Assembly: GCF_029227915.1 (NCBI RefSeq)
Contig: NC_079875.1
Coordinates: forward strand, 5,952,001 to 6,016,000
DNA: 64,000 bases
Source: Hydractinia symbiolongicarpus
Taxonomy: Eukaryota; Cnidaria; Hydrozoa; Anthoathecata; Hydractiniidae
Direction of reading: 5' to 3'
Shown here in pieces: positions 33,786 through 48,700 of the stretch. The position numbers and the translations under genes were made by a program. Numbering within the stretch: position 1 is the first letter of the stretch; each line of letters opens with the position of its first letter. The notes beneath the pieces were generated by a model. It ran no database searches. It saw only the letters and a program-made list of their open reading frames with translations, and was not told the DNA's origin.

Positions 33786-36700
33786 CAAACAATGGTGAAA
33801 TGTCTATTTTTCACCATCAATGACCGATGTTAAATCCCCTGACTTGAGAACTTCCATCAGGGAAAAAGGAGATGCCCCTTTCTTTGTCAGCACATCGGCT
33901 ATTTGATGTTTTCCATCGATCCATCGTAGGGTGACTTCATCGTTGTTGATCATCTGCCTTAAGGCATTTATTTCCACTCGGAGTCGTTTGTCTGATACTG
34001 TCTTGGTTGAACCAGCACATTCGAAGAGTGATCTACTATCAGTTAAACATACAACTTCAGGTTTTTCGGCTAAAGACTCTTCAATCATTTTAGCCAAGAA
34101 GAATGCTGTGTCAGCTCCATCTACGGAAGCTAGTGACTCCGCTGAAAGAGTTGAACGTACTACACGACGAACTTTATTTGAGCTCCAGGAAATTGGTGAT
34201 GATTTTCCTGAACCATCAGTTAAGAAGGCGATATGACCACCTTGACTTTGACCTCCTTCGAGATTGTTGAAGCTGGCATCAGTGAAAACCTTGATGCTTA
34301 GGTTATTCAAGGTAAGTTTTGGCACAGTAATGTGGCAATCTTGAGATTTCAAGAACTTTATCGTCTTATTGATGAGTTTAATATCAGCTAGAGTAGCTGT
34401 TGTTACTCTTGATGACACATCGCTTACGGTGAAGCTAATTTCTGGTCTTGACATACATGCCAACCAATTGAGCTTCCCAATTGATTGTCTCATTTTAGAT
34501 CTTTCAACTTCATTGATTGGTTCATCCTTAGAGCATTTTATTCTCTCCATACTGAGAGTGATTGGCTCTAGCTCATTGATATAATCGGCTTGTTTGATGG
34601 TGATTGTTCCATCTTCATTTTGATCGAGGTCAATACCAATATATTTGAAGTGTCGCATATGTTCACTACTGGTCTTGAAGATACTCTTCAACTTTGATAC
34701 CACATTAACGAAGGTAGAACTTCCTGCCCAAATCACGTCATCAACGAAACATACCAATATTCCGAAAATCAATGTATTTGAAGACCAGATGAATATTCCT
34801 TGATCTAGTTCAATAGGCTTTCCACCGAGTTGAATTAATTCACTTCGCAGTTTTAGGTACCAGCTACGACTTGCGTCAGCAAGACCATACACCGTTTTTG
34901 ACAACTTCCAAAGGTTTTTGGTATTAGCCTCCTTCGGCGGCAGAACAATGACTTCTCTGTCAATCTTCTTTCCTTGAAGGAATGCTGTTTTGATGTCCAG
35001 AGAATTCAACATCCAATTTTTGGATGAAATTATCGTCAATGCTAATCTCAATCCTTCCTTAGAGCACGTTGGACTATCTGTTTTAAAATTTTGGACTTCT
35101 TCAAAACCACGTGCCACAAGTCGTGCCTTAACTGAAGGTTGGCCATCAATAATCTTTGGTGTTACAACCCATCGTAGACTCATAGTTTCTTGTCCTTCAT
35201 TAGGTATCTCGATGTAGACTGAATTGTTAATCCATGACTGTAGTTCTTTTGACTTTGCTGACAGTACTTCACTGCTGTTGGTGATCAGAGTGACTTCTGA
35301 AGGGTCATCATTGATTTCAATATCCTTGATGTTTGCAAAGTTTACCGCTCTCTTCATACCAGTTTCTGTTTCTACATTAAACCAGCCATCATGCTTGCCT
35401 CCAACTTTCCCTGCTCTTGATATGATTTTAGCCTTTTTCCATTCCCCACCTTTGTCCTTATACTTTAGACAAAGATTCGGTCTTAATCTCGGCTTCTCCC
35501 TCGGCAGCATGCTATGTGCTTCAGCAGAAATTGGCTGTGTCTGATGAGCTGGTGCATCATTGTTTAAAGGCTCTGATTTTTCAGACGATTGATCTTCATT
35601 TTCTGATTTTTCAGACGAATGATCTTCATTTTCATTGCCAGATCCTGATTCTGATTCTGATTCTTGGAATCTAGGTGGTTGTTCCTCAGTGAAGGTGTTG
35701 TCCCCTGCCTCTGTTGTTTTTTCTGATGAACCACAGCCGCCGTCATGTACCAATTTTACACGACAAGGATGGACCCGAACGTAATAGCTTCCATGTTTGA
35801 TCAAAATTTGTTGGCCGTCCTGACCAAGCACAGTGCCAGGACCTTTCCATTCGTTGCTATCGTTCCGTTTATAGTAAACATTATCACCTGTAAGATATTT
35901 GGTTTCTCCTGAAGATCTAATGTTGTGAGATAGTGCCCTTCTGATTCTTTCTGAGTGCTCACTTGCAATAAATGCTTCTCGAGCCTTGTGAAGGGCTTCC
36001 AGATTCTCTCTCATTAACTGCGTTGCTGGTTTTCCTGACAAGGCTGGTGGTTTGTCATCCATTAGTGATGGTAGACGTGGATTCGTTCCAATTGCTAACT
36101 GATATGGTGTAAAACCGTGTGCATTATGTAGTGAATTCTTTGCATTTACACACCAATAAAGAGCAATATTCAAGCTGCAACTTGTATCATTGAGCACCTT
36201 GTCTAGCATGTTGGATAGTGTTTGGTTGTGTCTCTCAACAATACCATTTGACCAAGGGGATTCCGCGGCAGTTGTCTTAATTGTGATGCCAAATTGTTCT
36301 GCTAGATTGATGAGCTCTTCGTTAGCAAATTCACCGCCATTGTCGACTAAAAATTTATCACACGAGCCATAAACAGATATCCATGTCTTTAGTATTGCTT
36401 CAATAACAGTGGTCGGGTTTTTGTCCTTTATTATTGTTGCAGCAGATAGGCGAGTACAGAGATCGATTAGGTGAAGGATGATTTTCTTGTCGTAGAATTT
36501 TAGATCCATCGCAACGGTTTCAAGGAACTTAGATCCCATGGGTAATCCTACTACAGGGCGAGGTGGTGGTCGTCGGTAGATTTGGCATGTTTTACATTCT
36601 TTATCAATTCTTTTTACTTCTGATATCAATTCTTTATTGTTGTTCCATGGTGGTCCTGCCTTATTGATCAATGACATGAGTTGATTGAGAGATGGGTGAG

Positions 36701-39700
36701 CAAACTGTCGGTGAAGTTTTTCAGCGATTACAGTCATGTTGTTGTCTTCCCTTGAGATAAAAACAAAATTGCATTCATAAGGTTTGTCGATTGATGCAAT
36801 TACTTGACGCGGTCGAGTCAAAGGAATGGTATAATGTCCACTTGAGGTTGTGGCCAAGTGAACAGTTTCTCCCAATGCTTTTGCAGTGTCACTCTGGAAG
36901 TCAAGAATCATATCGGCCCTTTTCATAAACGATTTTGATAGTAACAGGGGTAGGACTTTTGGTATCACATCTGTATTTATTTTTACCTTTGTGTTGCCAA
37001 TGATAGCAGGAATAGATGCTCTTCCACAAGCTTGGACTTGTTCACCGTCTCCGAAGCGATATAAACTTTTGCTATGGTGATGTTTTACTTCCCTCTTTTC
37101 TTCATCAGATAGAGAGCTTATGTATTGATCTAACCAAACATCCCCACAAACGGTTTTACTGGCACCGCAATCGAGTAGGCCACAATTCCATGTTTCTGAT
37201 ACTAGATGTTTGAGTTGACCTGGTTTATCGCTTTCGTTGAGAAGGACGATTTCATGAACCATGTATGTATCATTTTGCTTTTCCGGACAGTCTTGTTGCC
37301 AATGAAAAACACTTTCGCATATCGCACATCGAGATACACGACCATTCCTGTCAAGTGGGTTTTTAGTAGGTTTTCTTGTGCCATCTGCTTTGGGTCGAGA
37401 AGCATGTTTATCTTGGCGCCATGTATTCCCTTTTTTGTTGTATCTTGATGATGATGCAAATCTTTGATTTAGATTACGTTTGGTGTAATATATCCCTTCT
37501 TCATCTGATGATGATTGTTGACACTCGTCTGGGTATGCTTCATTAGCATAAAACGATGGTTCTGCTTTGATTTTGATGGAGGACATACTACTGTCTAAGT
37601 CACCATCAATTGATTCTTCGGCAAATACTTTTATCAATTTCTGTCTCACATCATCATAAACTAAGTTTGTTATTGTTGCTTTTATGAGTCTTTCATGAGA
37701 ACTGTCAAGATTAGCAGCCTTTAATAATCTATAGGCTAGCAGGTCATCTGGGTAATTGATGTAAGCCTTTATCTTATAGTACCTCTTTTCAAACTCTGTT
37801 AAGAAATCTCGAATCTTCTTCTCTTTTGTTCGTTTATAAGTCTCAAATTTTTCAATTGCATCAAATTTTTCTGTCAGTTTATCCTTTGCATATATCTTAT
37901 CGAGCCTCTTTAAGATATTCTTAACTCCGTCTTCAGATGATATTTGTTCAGATGGAAGTTCCAATGCAGCTTCCTGTGATTTCCCATCAAGAGTAAGTAC
38001 AAGGGACGGTCCTTGTTTCTTTTTATCTAGTGTTGTAAGCTCCGTCCAAATTCCAATTAATTTCTTCCAATCCTCATAGTTCTTACTTTGGGATAGCAGA
38101 GGAGGAGCTTTATTGTATGACACCGACGTTGCCATTTTTCTCTGCTACCATGAAAATTAGTACTAAATGTTAGTTACCTTGAACAGAAAACAATTTCTCC
38201 AGTCAAATAATCCAAGTGAAAACAAACAATTAATTAACTCTCAATAACACCACTATTAATATCATTAACACGACGATTAACAATTAACAATGTTCTCCAA
38301 TGTAACCATTAAACAATATCACTGGTATAACTCAAGCTCCTCCACAGCTATGATTTGTTATTACTTTAATTAGTTAATATCTCGTCTAAAGGGAAAAGTA
38401 TCATGTTGTGCAGTCAATCTTATATTTTAGGATCACGCTCACCAAGAATTTCAGCTGGTAGACGTAGCAGAACTACAAAAATAATTTCTACAGCTGGGTT
38501 GGTTTCTATTAGAATAGGGGAAACTGTTCAAATTATTGAAGGTGCACCATTGAAGTTAATATGCAGTACCTCTGGCTTACCAAAACCTGAGATATCCTGG
38601 GAACTTAATCGAAAACCAGTCTCGGATGACTCTATTATTCAAACTGGAAATACTCTTTTGATACTACATTTTCAGAGAAAGCATGTTGGTGATTATAAAT
38701 GCAAAGCTAATAATGTAGTTGGGGAGGCGAGAGCATGGTCAGATGTGAGAATGATTGGTACGTATGTGAATACAAAACATACCCTCTTTTTTTGAGTTTT
38801 AAAGTCTAGATATTTAAGTCTTTGACTGGTACTATATTTTATATTACAGTTCCAAGTGCTCCATCAATTGAAGTTGGAAAGTCGTTTTTAAAGATTGCTG
38901 AGAAGGGAACTCTAGTTGATATTACAATTGGTGATAAACTAAAAACGACAGGTGGACGAGACATTGTGATTACTTGTCCAACTACTGGTTACCCCATTGC
39001 AAAGTTGTTGTGGAAGCATGGTAAAAATATGGTAACAGACACTGAAAAAATAATTCAAAACAATGAGAAAAGGACACTAACATTAAAAAACGCTGATGAG
39101 TGGAGCTCTGGTATGTACTCATGTTTTGCAACTAATGGAGCTGGTGTGGTAATGAGTTCATCAGAGATAAAGATTTTGCGTAAGTTTTTTATTATAATAT
39201 GTAAATTTGAGAACTGATAAAAAAATTGAACTTTTATTAGATTCAGCTTGTTTGATTAATTGACATAATTACAGGACTGTTTGTTTGGTGTAAGCATTCC
39301 TCATAAAAGTATTGTGTATTAACGCAGACCTAAATCTGATACTAGTATACAGAAAGATGTGACTGGTAATACACACTATATGTCAATGTTGCACACAATG
39401 GTGACAACATAATTATGTTCTTTTTACATGCATAATATTTTTGCCCAAAACTAATAATATAATACTATGTTAATATAAATAACCCTACACATTATCTTCC
39501 CGAGTGCTGCAAAGATGATGGACGTGAACTAATGTTTTCTTAAATGTAAAATGGCTTCTTGGATAAAGAATGCATATTCAGTTTAATCAAATTGTTGAAT
39601 ATTAATTTTCTAAACTGGTCCAAAATTAAAAATAACGTTTTTAGCAAAAATTGACACAGGAACCAAAAATACTATTTGTCGTTAATATTGGGCCTTTATT

Positions 39701-42700
39701 AATACATAGATATTATAAAAGTGAATTCATAACATATGACTCATTTGCTGGCTTCAGGTCTCTGTAACATCTGCATATGGGTTTGCAATGAAATTTTGTA
39801 GGTAAGCTTGTAGTTTGTGATTAATCACAAAATTTATTTCCAACAGCAGATTGTTATGACCATGTTTAAAATGATTAAGATCTTGTGTTCAAACTGATGT
39901 AGACTTTCTTTTCAGGTTAATCATTTTATTAACACTAATTTACATTTACCTTAAAAGTAATTGCTGTTGTTTAGCTTTTATATTTTGTTCGTTTTATCAC
40001 CAGCTAAGGGAGCTCCTCTAATTACAAGCAAACAAAAAGTGGAAAAGTCTCTTGACGCTTCCCCACTGGTGGACATAGAGATAGGAACAAACCTGACAAC
40101 AACACTTGGCAAAACATTACGTATCCTCTGTCCTGCTGAAGGAACAGAACAATCATATTATGAATGGACTGTCAATGGCAAGCAGCTTCACTACGACACT
40201 CGTATCAACTTAAATAATGGGTATGAGTTGATTATTAATGGTCTACAGTTCTTTGATGAAGGGATTTATGGCTGTCGGGCATATAGTCAATATGGATATG
40301 ATAAAATGATATCACAAATAAAAATAATAGGTAATTTGAAACTTTTATTTGTTTTAAATTTCAGTTATATTTATGGGCCAGAATGAAAGTGTCTTTCTCT
40401 CCATGTCTATCATTTAAATATCAATTTATGTTGCTTTTTTGTAGTACACACTTGTTAAGAATAAATGAAACAAGTTTCTTTCGCATTAGAAAACGTTATT
40501 TGAAATTGTTTTGTTTTGAAATGTCAGTCTTATTTAGCTGGTCATACAAAAGGTGGTAAATCACAGCAGCATGGAAACATTGGAACAGAAGGAATAACTG
40601 GTGATGAGTTTCATGTAACTAGCGGTCAGGATATAAAAGTCATTTCTGGCCAATCAGTTGAAATAAGATGCCCTGCACGAGGGAGTTTGCGGCCTCAACT
40701 TACTTGGTTGAAAGATAACCAGCCCATAATTCCAAGTCGTGTTTTGGTACCAAAAGGTGAAAAGTTATATCTTAGTAATGTGGATTTATCATCAAGAGGG
40801 CAGTACACATGTGTTATGCAGACCCAATTAGGAATTTCACGACTTGTAACAAATATCGAAGTGATAAGTATGTTTTACCTAATACAGCAATTTTTTAATC
40901 ATATGAAGCATATTTTGATTTTAATTTTGATTTTTTATAAGGACTATCAAAAATAATATTTTTTCTATAGAATTTCAGAAATTACAAATTCACAGTGTCT
41001 CTGGATCTGTTGAAGCTGTTGATCCTACAACTGTTGCAGTAATTACAATTGGTAACAACGCCCGTGCAATAAAAGGTGTGACTATAAAGATAAAATGTCC
41101 ACATATTGCTGTGCCACCTGCAAAGATCTCATGGCTTGTCAATTCAAAGGAGATTGAAAAAAATGATGGCAGTTTTGTACAAGAAAAAGGAACAGATGCT
41201 TTACTTATTCAAAAGATGAGTGAAAAATATACAGGAATGTATACATGTCATGGAGAGCAAAATGGTCAGATTACTGAAGCTAGTTCCCATTTACAGTTCA
41301 TTGGTAATTTATTTAATTTTGTTCTTTTGCTTTCATAGATTTGGCTTGGCTTGGCTTGGTTAGTTTTTTTCCCTTGTATTTTAGTTTTTAAACACAATTT
41401 CCCTTTTTTTAATTTAAAAAAATTGAAATTCTTTGTTAGAAATGAAAAGTCCAGTGATCAGAAAATCACAGCGTGAACTTCATACTCTTCCAACGTCTGC
41501 TATGTTACATGCTCATGTTGGTGATATTCTTACGGTTAATTTGGGTAAATCTATACAAATTGACTGTTTTGTCAATGGCGTACCAAAGCCTCACGTCACC
41601 TGGAAATTTAACGAGAAGGATTTGTCACTAGTCAGTGGCGTGAAGAATTTCAAAAATGGAAGTATTGCTATTAAACTTGCAAACTGGTGGCACAGTGGAA
41701 AATTTAAATGTTTTTCTGTGAACAGCATTGGTGTAGATTCTGCGATAAGTAACATTGATGTTGTTGGTAAGGAAAGGAAACATTTTTTGGCATATCTTTT
41801 TGCCTCTATTAACCAGAATGTTTTCATAAATCAATTACAGGCTGTAACCTGCTTGATTTATCAATTTTAATGTAGAAGAACATATTATGTGCTTCTTCTC
41901 CATTATCACAGTTAAGAAACAAAAAGCATTAAGTTGGTTTGCTTGAATTGCCAAAGAAAAATATCCCAAAATGCTATTAATGTGCATGAATACCTTTGTC
42001 TCTAAAATTCTGTTTAGGGAAGTATCTTCCGATTGGTTATAAACCCGTCATAAAGAACATAAAAATCATCAAGGCAAAACAAAGAACGATTAGCGTAGAA
42101 GTAGGAACCAACATTACAACAGTCGCAGGAAATTCAATACTCCTGATATGTCCAGTTGGCAAATATGGGAAAGTTGATATAATATGGGAGAAAGGAGGAT
42201 TGTTCTTCCAAGGGACAAGATATTACACTAATGGAACTGTATTTATTTCGTCATTGAAGGTAAAGGATTCTGGATCATATACATGTTTTAGTGATGATAC
42301 CAGAAAATGGAAATTTGGCTCTCTTCATATCAGTGTATTAAGTATGTTATATTGTATATTTTTAGCATATTTTGTTAGGCCTTTTACTGTTTATTTGGCA
42401 ATTTATATTTTAAAATCGTACATCAACAACAAATATCATTTTTCGGTAGAACAAATTTTGCATAACACAATGTGGAATTTATTTACTTTTTACTTTATAT
42501 ATGTTTATTATCTTTATTTGTAGTACCAGTTGAAGAGTTGTTGGAAAAATCTGTAGGACAAGACATTCAAATTTTAACAAATGAACCAAAAGAAATTGAA
42601 GTTACCGTTGGGACAAAACTGACAACATTGCATGGAAATAAAATAAAATTTAAATGTCCAATCAGGGAAGGGGTAATTAGGATTGATTGGTTACAAAATG

Positions 42701-45700
42701 GACGAATCATTACAAATGGTGACAAGTACTTTATTATTAAAGAAAACCTTAAAATTGGAATGCATAATGTAACTTGTCAAGTTACAGGAGAAATGGGGAA
42801 AACAGAAATCACCTCCTTCATTCAAATACAAGGTAAACCATTAAAAGTATATATTGACCCAACAATAAGATCCAATTATACTTTACTGTCAGAAACAGTG
42901 ATTCCTTGCTGATGATATTTTTGTGAAAATATGGGTAGTGCTCTTAACAATTGGATTAGTGCTCTTAACAATGACAACAGTGTAGACCAATATTGCTTTT
43001 TTCGCTAAAATGTCAACAATCATGAAAAACAAATTTTAAAGTGTTATTTAATCCTGACAGTACAAAGATTGATTCAAATGACACTGCAAAAAGGTTAAGT
43101 TTACTATAAAAGCAACTTTTAGATTCAGTCAAAATATTCTATGATGACAGGTTTCTTTCAGATAGCTGGTTAGCTATCTACATTTTCTATAAAACTGCTG
43201 TGGTGGATATTAGGTAACACAATATAAAGTAATCAGTTATTGTATTCAGTTGATACCAGTTTTATTTTTTTAGCTGAAAGGAAAATTCAAGTGAAGAATC
43301 CTACACAAAACATTATGTCAACAGCATCAAAATCTGAATTTGATGTTGGAGGAAGTGTTCATGTGCTGCAAGGAAGTAGTGTTGACCTTAATTGCCTAGT
43401 CTCAGGCTCCCCACTACCAGAGGTACAATGGAGCCATAATGGAGTACCATTGAGAAAAAGCCAAAATTTATACTTTAAAAGACGCAAACATACATTAACT
43501 ATTCAGGTTGTATCATGGATAAATTCTGGAATATATAAATGTGGTGTTGTGAACACTGATGGAAAGGAATATTTTGCAACATTAAAACTGGGGGTTTACG
43601 GTGAAATACTTCTTCAATTTTGTTTCTTATTTTCTTCTGGCAGAACGAACTTGGAAAATCTGAAACAAGATTTTTTTGTAAAATTAAAATCTATATGCTA
43701 TCCAGTTGTTTTATCAAGATTGAGATATAATAATTAGAAAAATAAAGATTTTATAAATAACTTATCTTTAGTGCCAAAGAAACCTGTAATTGTGTCTTCC
43801 AAACAAGGCGCAACACAAGCTGGGATGCTTGGACGACCAACTGAAGTTATTATATACAGAAATCGAACAACAAAAAATGTGCAGGATGAAGCCATTTCAG
43901 CAGAGGTATTTGTGGTATTTGTGGTATTATTAGTTTAAACTTTAGAAACAGCATAGTAATGTTTTGAGTCTGTGAAACAAGAAACGCCAGATAGCATAAA
44001 AATTCAATCAAGCAACCGTAACCTCATTTAGGATTTTTCGTTTCATTACAGTTTTCTATTACTACTTCTTCTGTTGCGGACATTGCAACTTTTGCATATA
44101 TTGCATTTTTAGCTCTAAGTTCAGTATTTTCCACAATCCTGCACATTAGTCTGATTTGTGGAAATACAAAGTGGTTGGAGATTTTTTAATTTTGTAGTGG
44201 AATTTGACATAGACAACCTAAATATTAGGTGAAAATGTGTATGACTCTGTTAAGTTTATACCAATATTTAACACATCTAGGTTGGTAATGACTATAAAAT
44301 ATTATCTGGAGCAAAACTAAAGCTTCTTTGCATTGCAGACGGGGTACCAAAACCAACAATGAAGTGGAAAAAAGATGGTGTTGAACTTATAAATACACAC
44401 CATTCTCTTGTTGTTGACACTACCGATATCAGGTCTAATGGGATGTACGTTTGTGCTGCTAGTAACAGATTTGGAACCGTAACGGAAAGTTCATTAATTA
44501 ACATTATTCGTAAGATTTTTCGCTTGTATTTTTTGTTTTTATTTTGTTTTTATTGAAATGCAATATTAACAGCTAACAGTTTTTTGTTTGGTGTAGATAT
44601 TCGAAATTATTTCTGCTGTTTATTGTGTTTTCTCCCAAATTTTCAAGAGTTGATGTACTGCCTATTTCCTAACTTAACTTTATTAAGCTTTACCTTTTTA
44701 TACAGGTGCTGTACAATTATTTTAAGGTAGGTTTCCATACGACTGCATTTTTCGCTCAAGCAGAAAAAGCTCAAGAGCTTTTCCCTCAAGCATGCGCAAT
44801 AAAGTAGAATGACAGCTGACTCCACGTAAAAAGATTCTCCCGAGCTTTTCTAAAAAAGTTGAACTCATTCAACTTTTTCAGCACATGTTTTCCTCTCGAG
44901 CTTTTTAACCAATGAAATTCAAGGAAATGTAAACAATTGCACAATTCATTTTATTCAAGAAGAATATTAGAAAAAACAACAATTTCTTCTGCACTTCTTT
45001 ATTCACAAAATAACAAACCTTTCAGGAAAGTGTTTGGTATTAAGTAGAGCAGAGACACCTGTTAGTATTGAATTTGTGAACAAAAGTTATGGGTTCATAA
45101 ATTCTTTTCAAATCTTCCTAACAACCACAAAAATCAGCTGCTTTTTGGGGGGCATTGGTAGTTAAATTCATAAACTAACAATAAATTATAACTTTCCCCT
45201 TTTTCATGAAAAATTTCTCTCATCTTTCTTAGTTGTTGTTTCCTGTTCAGTCTTCTTTTAATTTGCTGCCATATAAACAATTTTGTTATTATTTTTAAAA
45301 GGTTTTTTCTGTTTACGATAGCCATTTTATTCTGAACATCTTTTCTCTCAAGCGGGAAATTGATATCCATTAAGTTCAAGCTCAAGAGAAAAATGCTCCC
45401 AAGCTTTCTACACTCGAGCCGAAAATGCATTCGTATGGAAATCTACCTTTCGTAACATAATAAAATTCAGCTTTTTTAATGAGTGCCAAATGAATGCCTA
45501 CTTGTTCACTTTTTCATTTGAATTTATTAAACACCCATTCTGCAACATTGTAATAGTTTTAGTCATCTTTCTGCATAGTTTATATACATATTTTACATAT
45601 TGTAGCTACATTGCTTGTAAATTTGTGTTTTGTTTCTACTTAGTTCCAAGCAAGCCTGTAATACAGAGGGATTTAGTGAGAGGAAATAAAACAGAATTCT

Positions 45701-48700
45701 TATCCCACATGGATGGTTCCACTAAAGTCGAAGTATTTATTGGTGATGATTTAAAAACAATCAGCGGTACCATAGTTTGCATAAGGTATAACTTTTTGTT
45801 CGTTAAATTTCAAACTAAGCTTAATTTTTATTTGTGTCTTTATTTCATTTAAAGTTTTTAAAATAAGCAGAGAGAAGAAGACTACAACTTAGAGCATTTA
45901 AAAGTCTCATTTTGTTAAATGATAATTTGATAAAATTGAGTAAAGAAGAGACTGCTGATATAATATTTCTTTAATTCTTAGCAGTTGTTTTTGAAAGCTT
46001 TCTGTAAACACAAAACATCGTAATATCTTAAAGATTGTTCACAAGTAGGCTTAATTTACTTTCCAAACTGGCATTTTGAGGGAATTTAGAGGGAAGAAGT
46101 CTAAAAGAAGAAAAACTAGCTAAAATATTTGTTTTGTATCATTGGTCAAACATAACAATGTCTCCTGCATAAAGACAAATGCTGTTTCATTGCTCCAAAA
46201 AAAAAGTACAATACCTAATTGCCAAGTTAATTTCATTTTGTAACTTTTAGATGTCCAGCAATTGGTATTCCTCGCCCGAAAATTTCATTTCGAAAAGATG
46301 GAATTCCTGTAGAACTGAACAATAAATATGCAATAGATGATCTTGGATCATTGATTATTACTTCAGCAAGCAAAGTAGAATCGTGCGGAGGTGTTTACAC
46401 TTGTCATGCAGAAAATGAAGCTGGGTTTGATGAGCTAAACACAACATTAATATTATATGGTGAGAAGAAATTTCCATAACTTCTGCATATTCATACTACA
46501 AATCTTTTCTTGCTTTGTATAAAATTTTACTTCTTATGTAGCTTTCCTCCAAATGGCACTTGCAATCTTCACCATGGATAATAATGTGCATCATGGAATA
46601 CAGCAAAAATTTAACATGTACATCTTCCTCGTCATATTCTAAATAATGATCTAAAATATAAATTAAAGATAAAAAATATACTAAAAATAGGTGTTCCTTC
46701 CCAAAATTAATTTCAATCCTGAAGCAAAGACATTTTTATTGTCAGCAATCTGAACCCAAAAAACTGGTAGGGTGGGGACAGCATTATGTGTAAACCACAT
46801 TTTCACGATAACCACATTAACAGCTAAGCCTTTCCAATTTGTTTCTTGCACAAATTGGAAATAGGTTATTGAAAACCGTGATTGCTGTTTATAGATCCTG
46901 TGAAGCCAGCATTTCTTCCAGCAACAGACAAACCAAAATACAGTTTCAACAGTGTTACTGGCAAAGGCGTTCTACAAATAACTAGTGGACAGTCTGTGAT
47001 AACATACCCAAATACTCTTGCTTATATAAAGTGTCCTGTTTCGGGTTTTCCATTTCCTGTTGTTATTTGGGAAAAAGATGATGAAGTCCTAGCTAACAGT
47101 GGTATTGCAGTACTGAAAAACAATGCAACAACATTGATATATGAAATACATCAGAGTAGTTTGTTTCGCTGTACCGCAACAAATATGGCTGGTAGTCAAC
47201 AAGCTGATACTGTTATAACAGTCGAAGGTAATTGTACATATCAATCAACTCTTAATATATGCTGTAATTGACATCTTGAGCTTCTTTTCGCAAACAAGAG
47301 TTAATAGTGCTTTTACTATTCGGAATAGAAATTGCTCCTCAATTAGATAAGGTATTCATAATGCTAAAAAGTTTTCTAATTCAATATTTTGTGAATAAAG
47401 TTTTACATTTTTTAATTGGAAATAATTTCAAACAAGTATTGATTATTTACACTTACCATGTTTTCAACCCTAACAACATCAGAGATAAAATTAATTATTA
47501 TGAAAAAGGGTAAATTATTAATATCTTAAAATATTTGTTTCTTAAACATTGTTTTACACAAACGAAGACGTATATTCCGTATTTTAATCTCTTTTCTCTA
47601 CATTTTTAAAAATTTAAGATATCGAAATATGACTGTATAGAAGTATCAACCCCCATTTTGTGATTATAAAGGCAACAAAAAGGGTTAAAAAAATACCATG
47701 TTTTTTGTTTTCCCTTAAAAGTTAACACATCACCTTTCAGAACCATTACCGCCCAAGATTTTGGTACAAAAGTTTGAAGTAGTGACTGCAAAGGTAATGT
47801 CTGCGAACATTACTATCGGTAACATCGCCAACATATTATCAGGCTCAAGATTAACAATCACTTGTCCGTCTGTGGGTTCACCAAAACCAACCATAGTTTG
47901 GTCACATGATAGAATAGCAGGTACATGGCTGGAAGAGCATCCAAATGTCCATTTTGCTCTTGACGGACATCATATCATTGTATCCAATATATCAAAGGAA
48001 TTTGAAGGTGGATATAGATGTAACGCAACCAATGTTTTTGGTGCAGACACACAGTTATCATACATATCTGTGATAGGTAGGTTTATATGTAGTTTTAATG
48101 AATCTGTCCATGTGTCTTTTACAATATTAGTGAATGATTTTACGAAAGTTGTAAACTCATGGTAAGAATGTTTTGATCTTTTCACATCATGGAAGCAGAA
48201 AGATGTACACATTAATATTTTTTTCTTCTTATTGTTCAATGGATAATATATGATCTTTTTGAATACGTAGTTGGCAATTGCTATAAAATTTAAGATTTTA
48301 AATTTTGTTGACCTTTAAGTTTAATGCGAGTTAAGAAATTCATTATATTATTTCAACATCAAGGTGTGGTCACAATAACAGAAGAATGGTGGCCGCATCT
48401 TGTTTCTGACAGCACAGATAAAAACACTTATTTATTTAGATCATACACCCCCAACACTAATTGTCTCTGATCAGAAATATATTGTGAAGAAGCATGCAAG
48501 AGAAATAGTTGCTATCGTTGGAAGTGAACTGCACGTTCTGCGAAATACACGAGTCTTACTGGATTGTCCTGTGTCTGGATTTCCACCACCAAAGGTAAAT
48601 GTCTAGCAGTAAACAGATGTTGTTGCTACATTAAAAAGCTGGCATTTTCAAGAAGAACACAACTAAGTGAAATTGTGTTCTTAAATTCATACTTCTTTCT

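Larger units (their letters stand above)
33252..38403 (-). mobile_element. Full-length Ty1/copia LTR retrotransposon
   Basis: The element is 5,152 bp, transcribed on the minus strand, antisense to the host gene. The two 253-bp LTRs (33252-33504 and 38151-38403) begin TG, end CA and look identical. TGTTG is duplicated on both sides (33247-33251 and 38404-38408). Next to the 5' LTR is TGGTAGCAGAG, matching the 3' end of initiator-Met tRNA, as expected for a primer site; next to the 3' LTR is a purine tract (AAAAGAAGAAAAGAAGGGAG). Identical LTRs plus an intact polyprotein mean a recent insertion, possibly still active. Confidence 0.95.

Noticed and set aside
39180-40003. Possible extra Ig exon in a long intron
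   Set aside because: No frame with the two-cysteine Ig pattern and AG/GT borders was found there.
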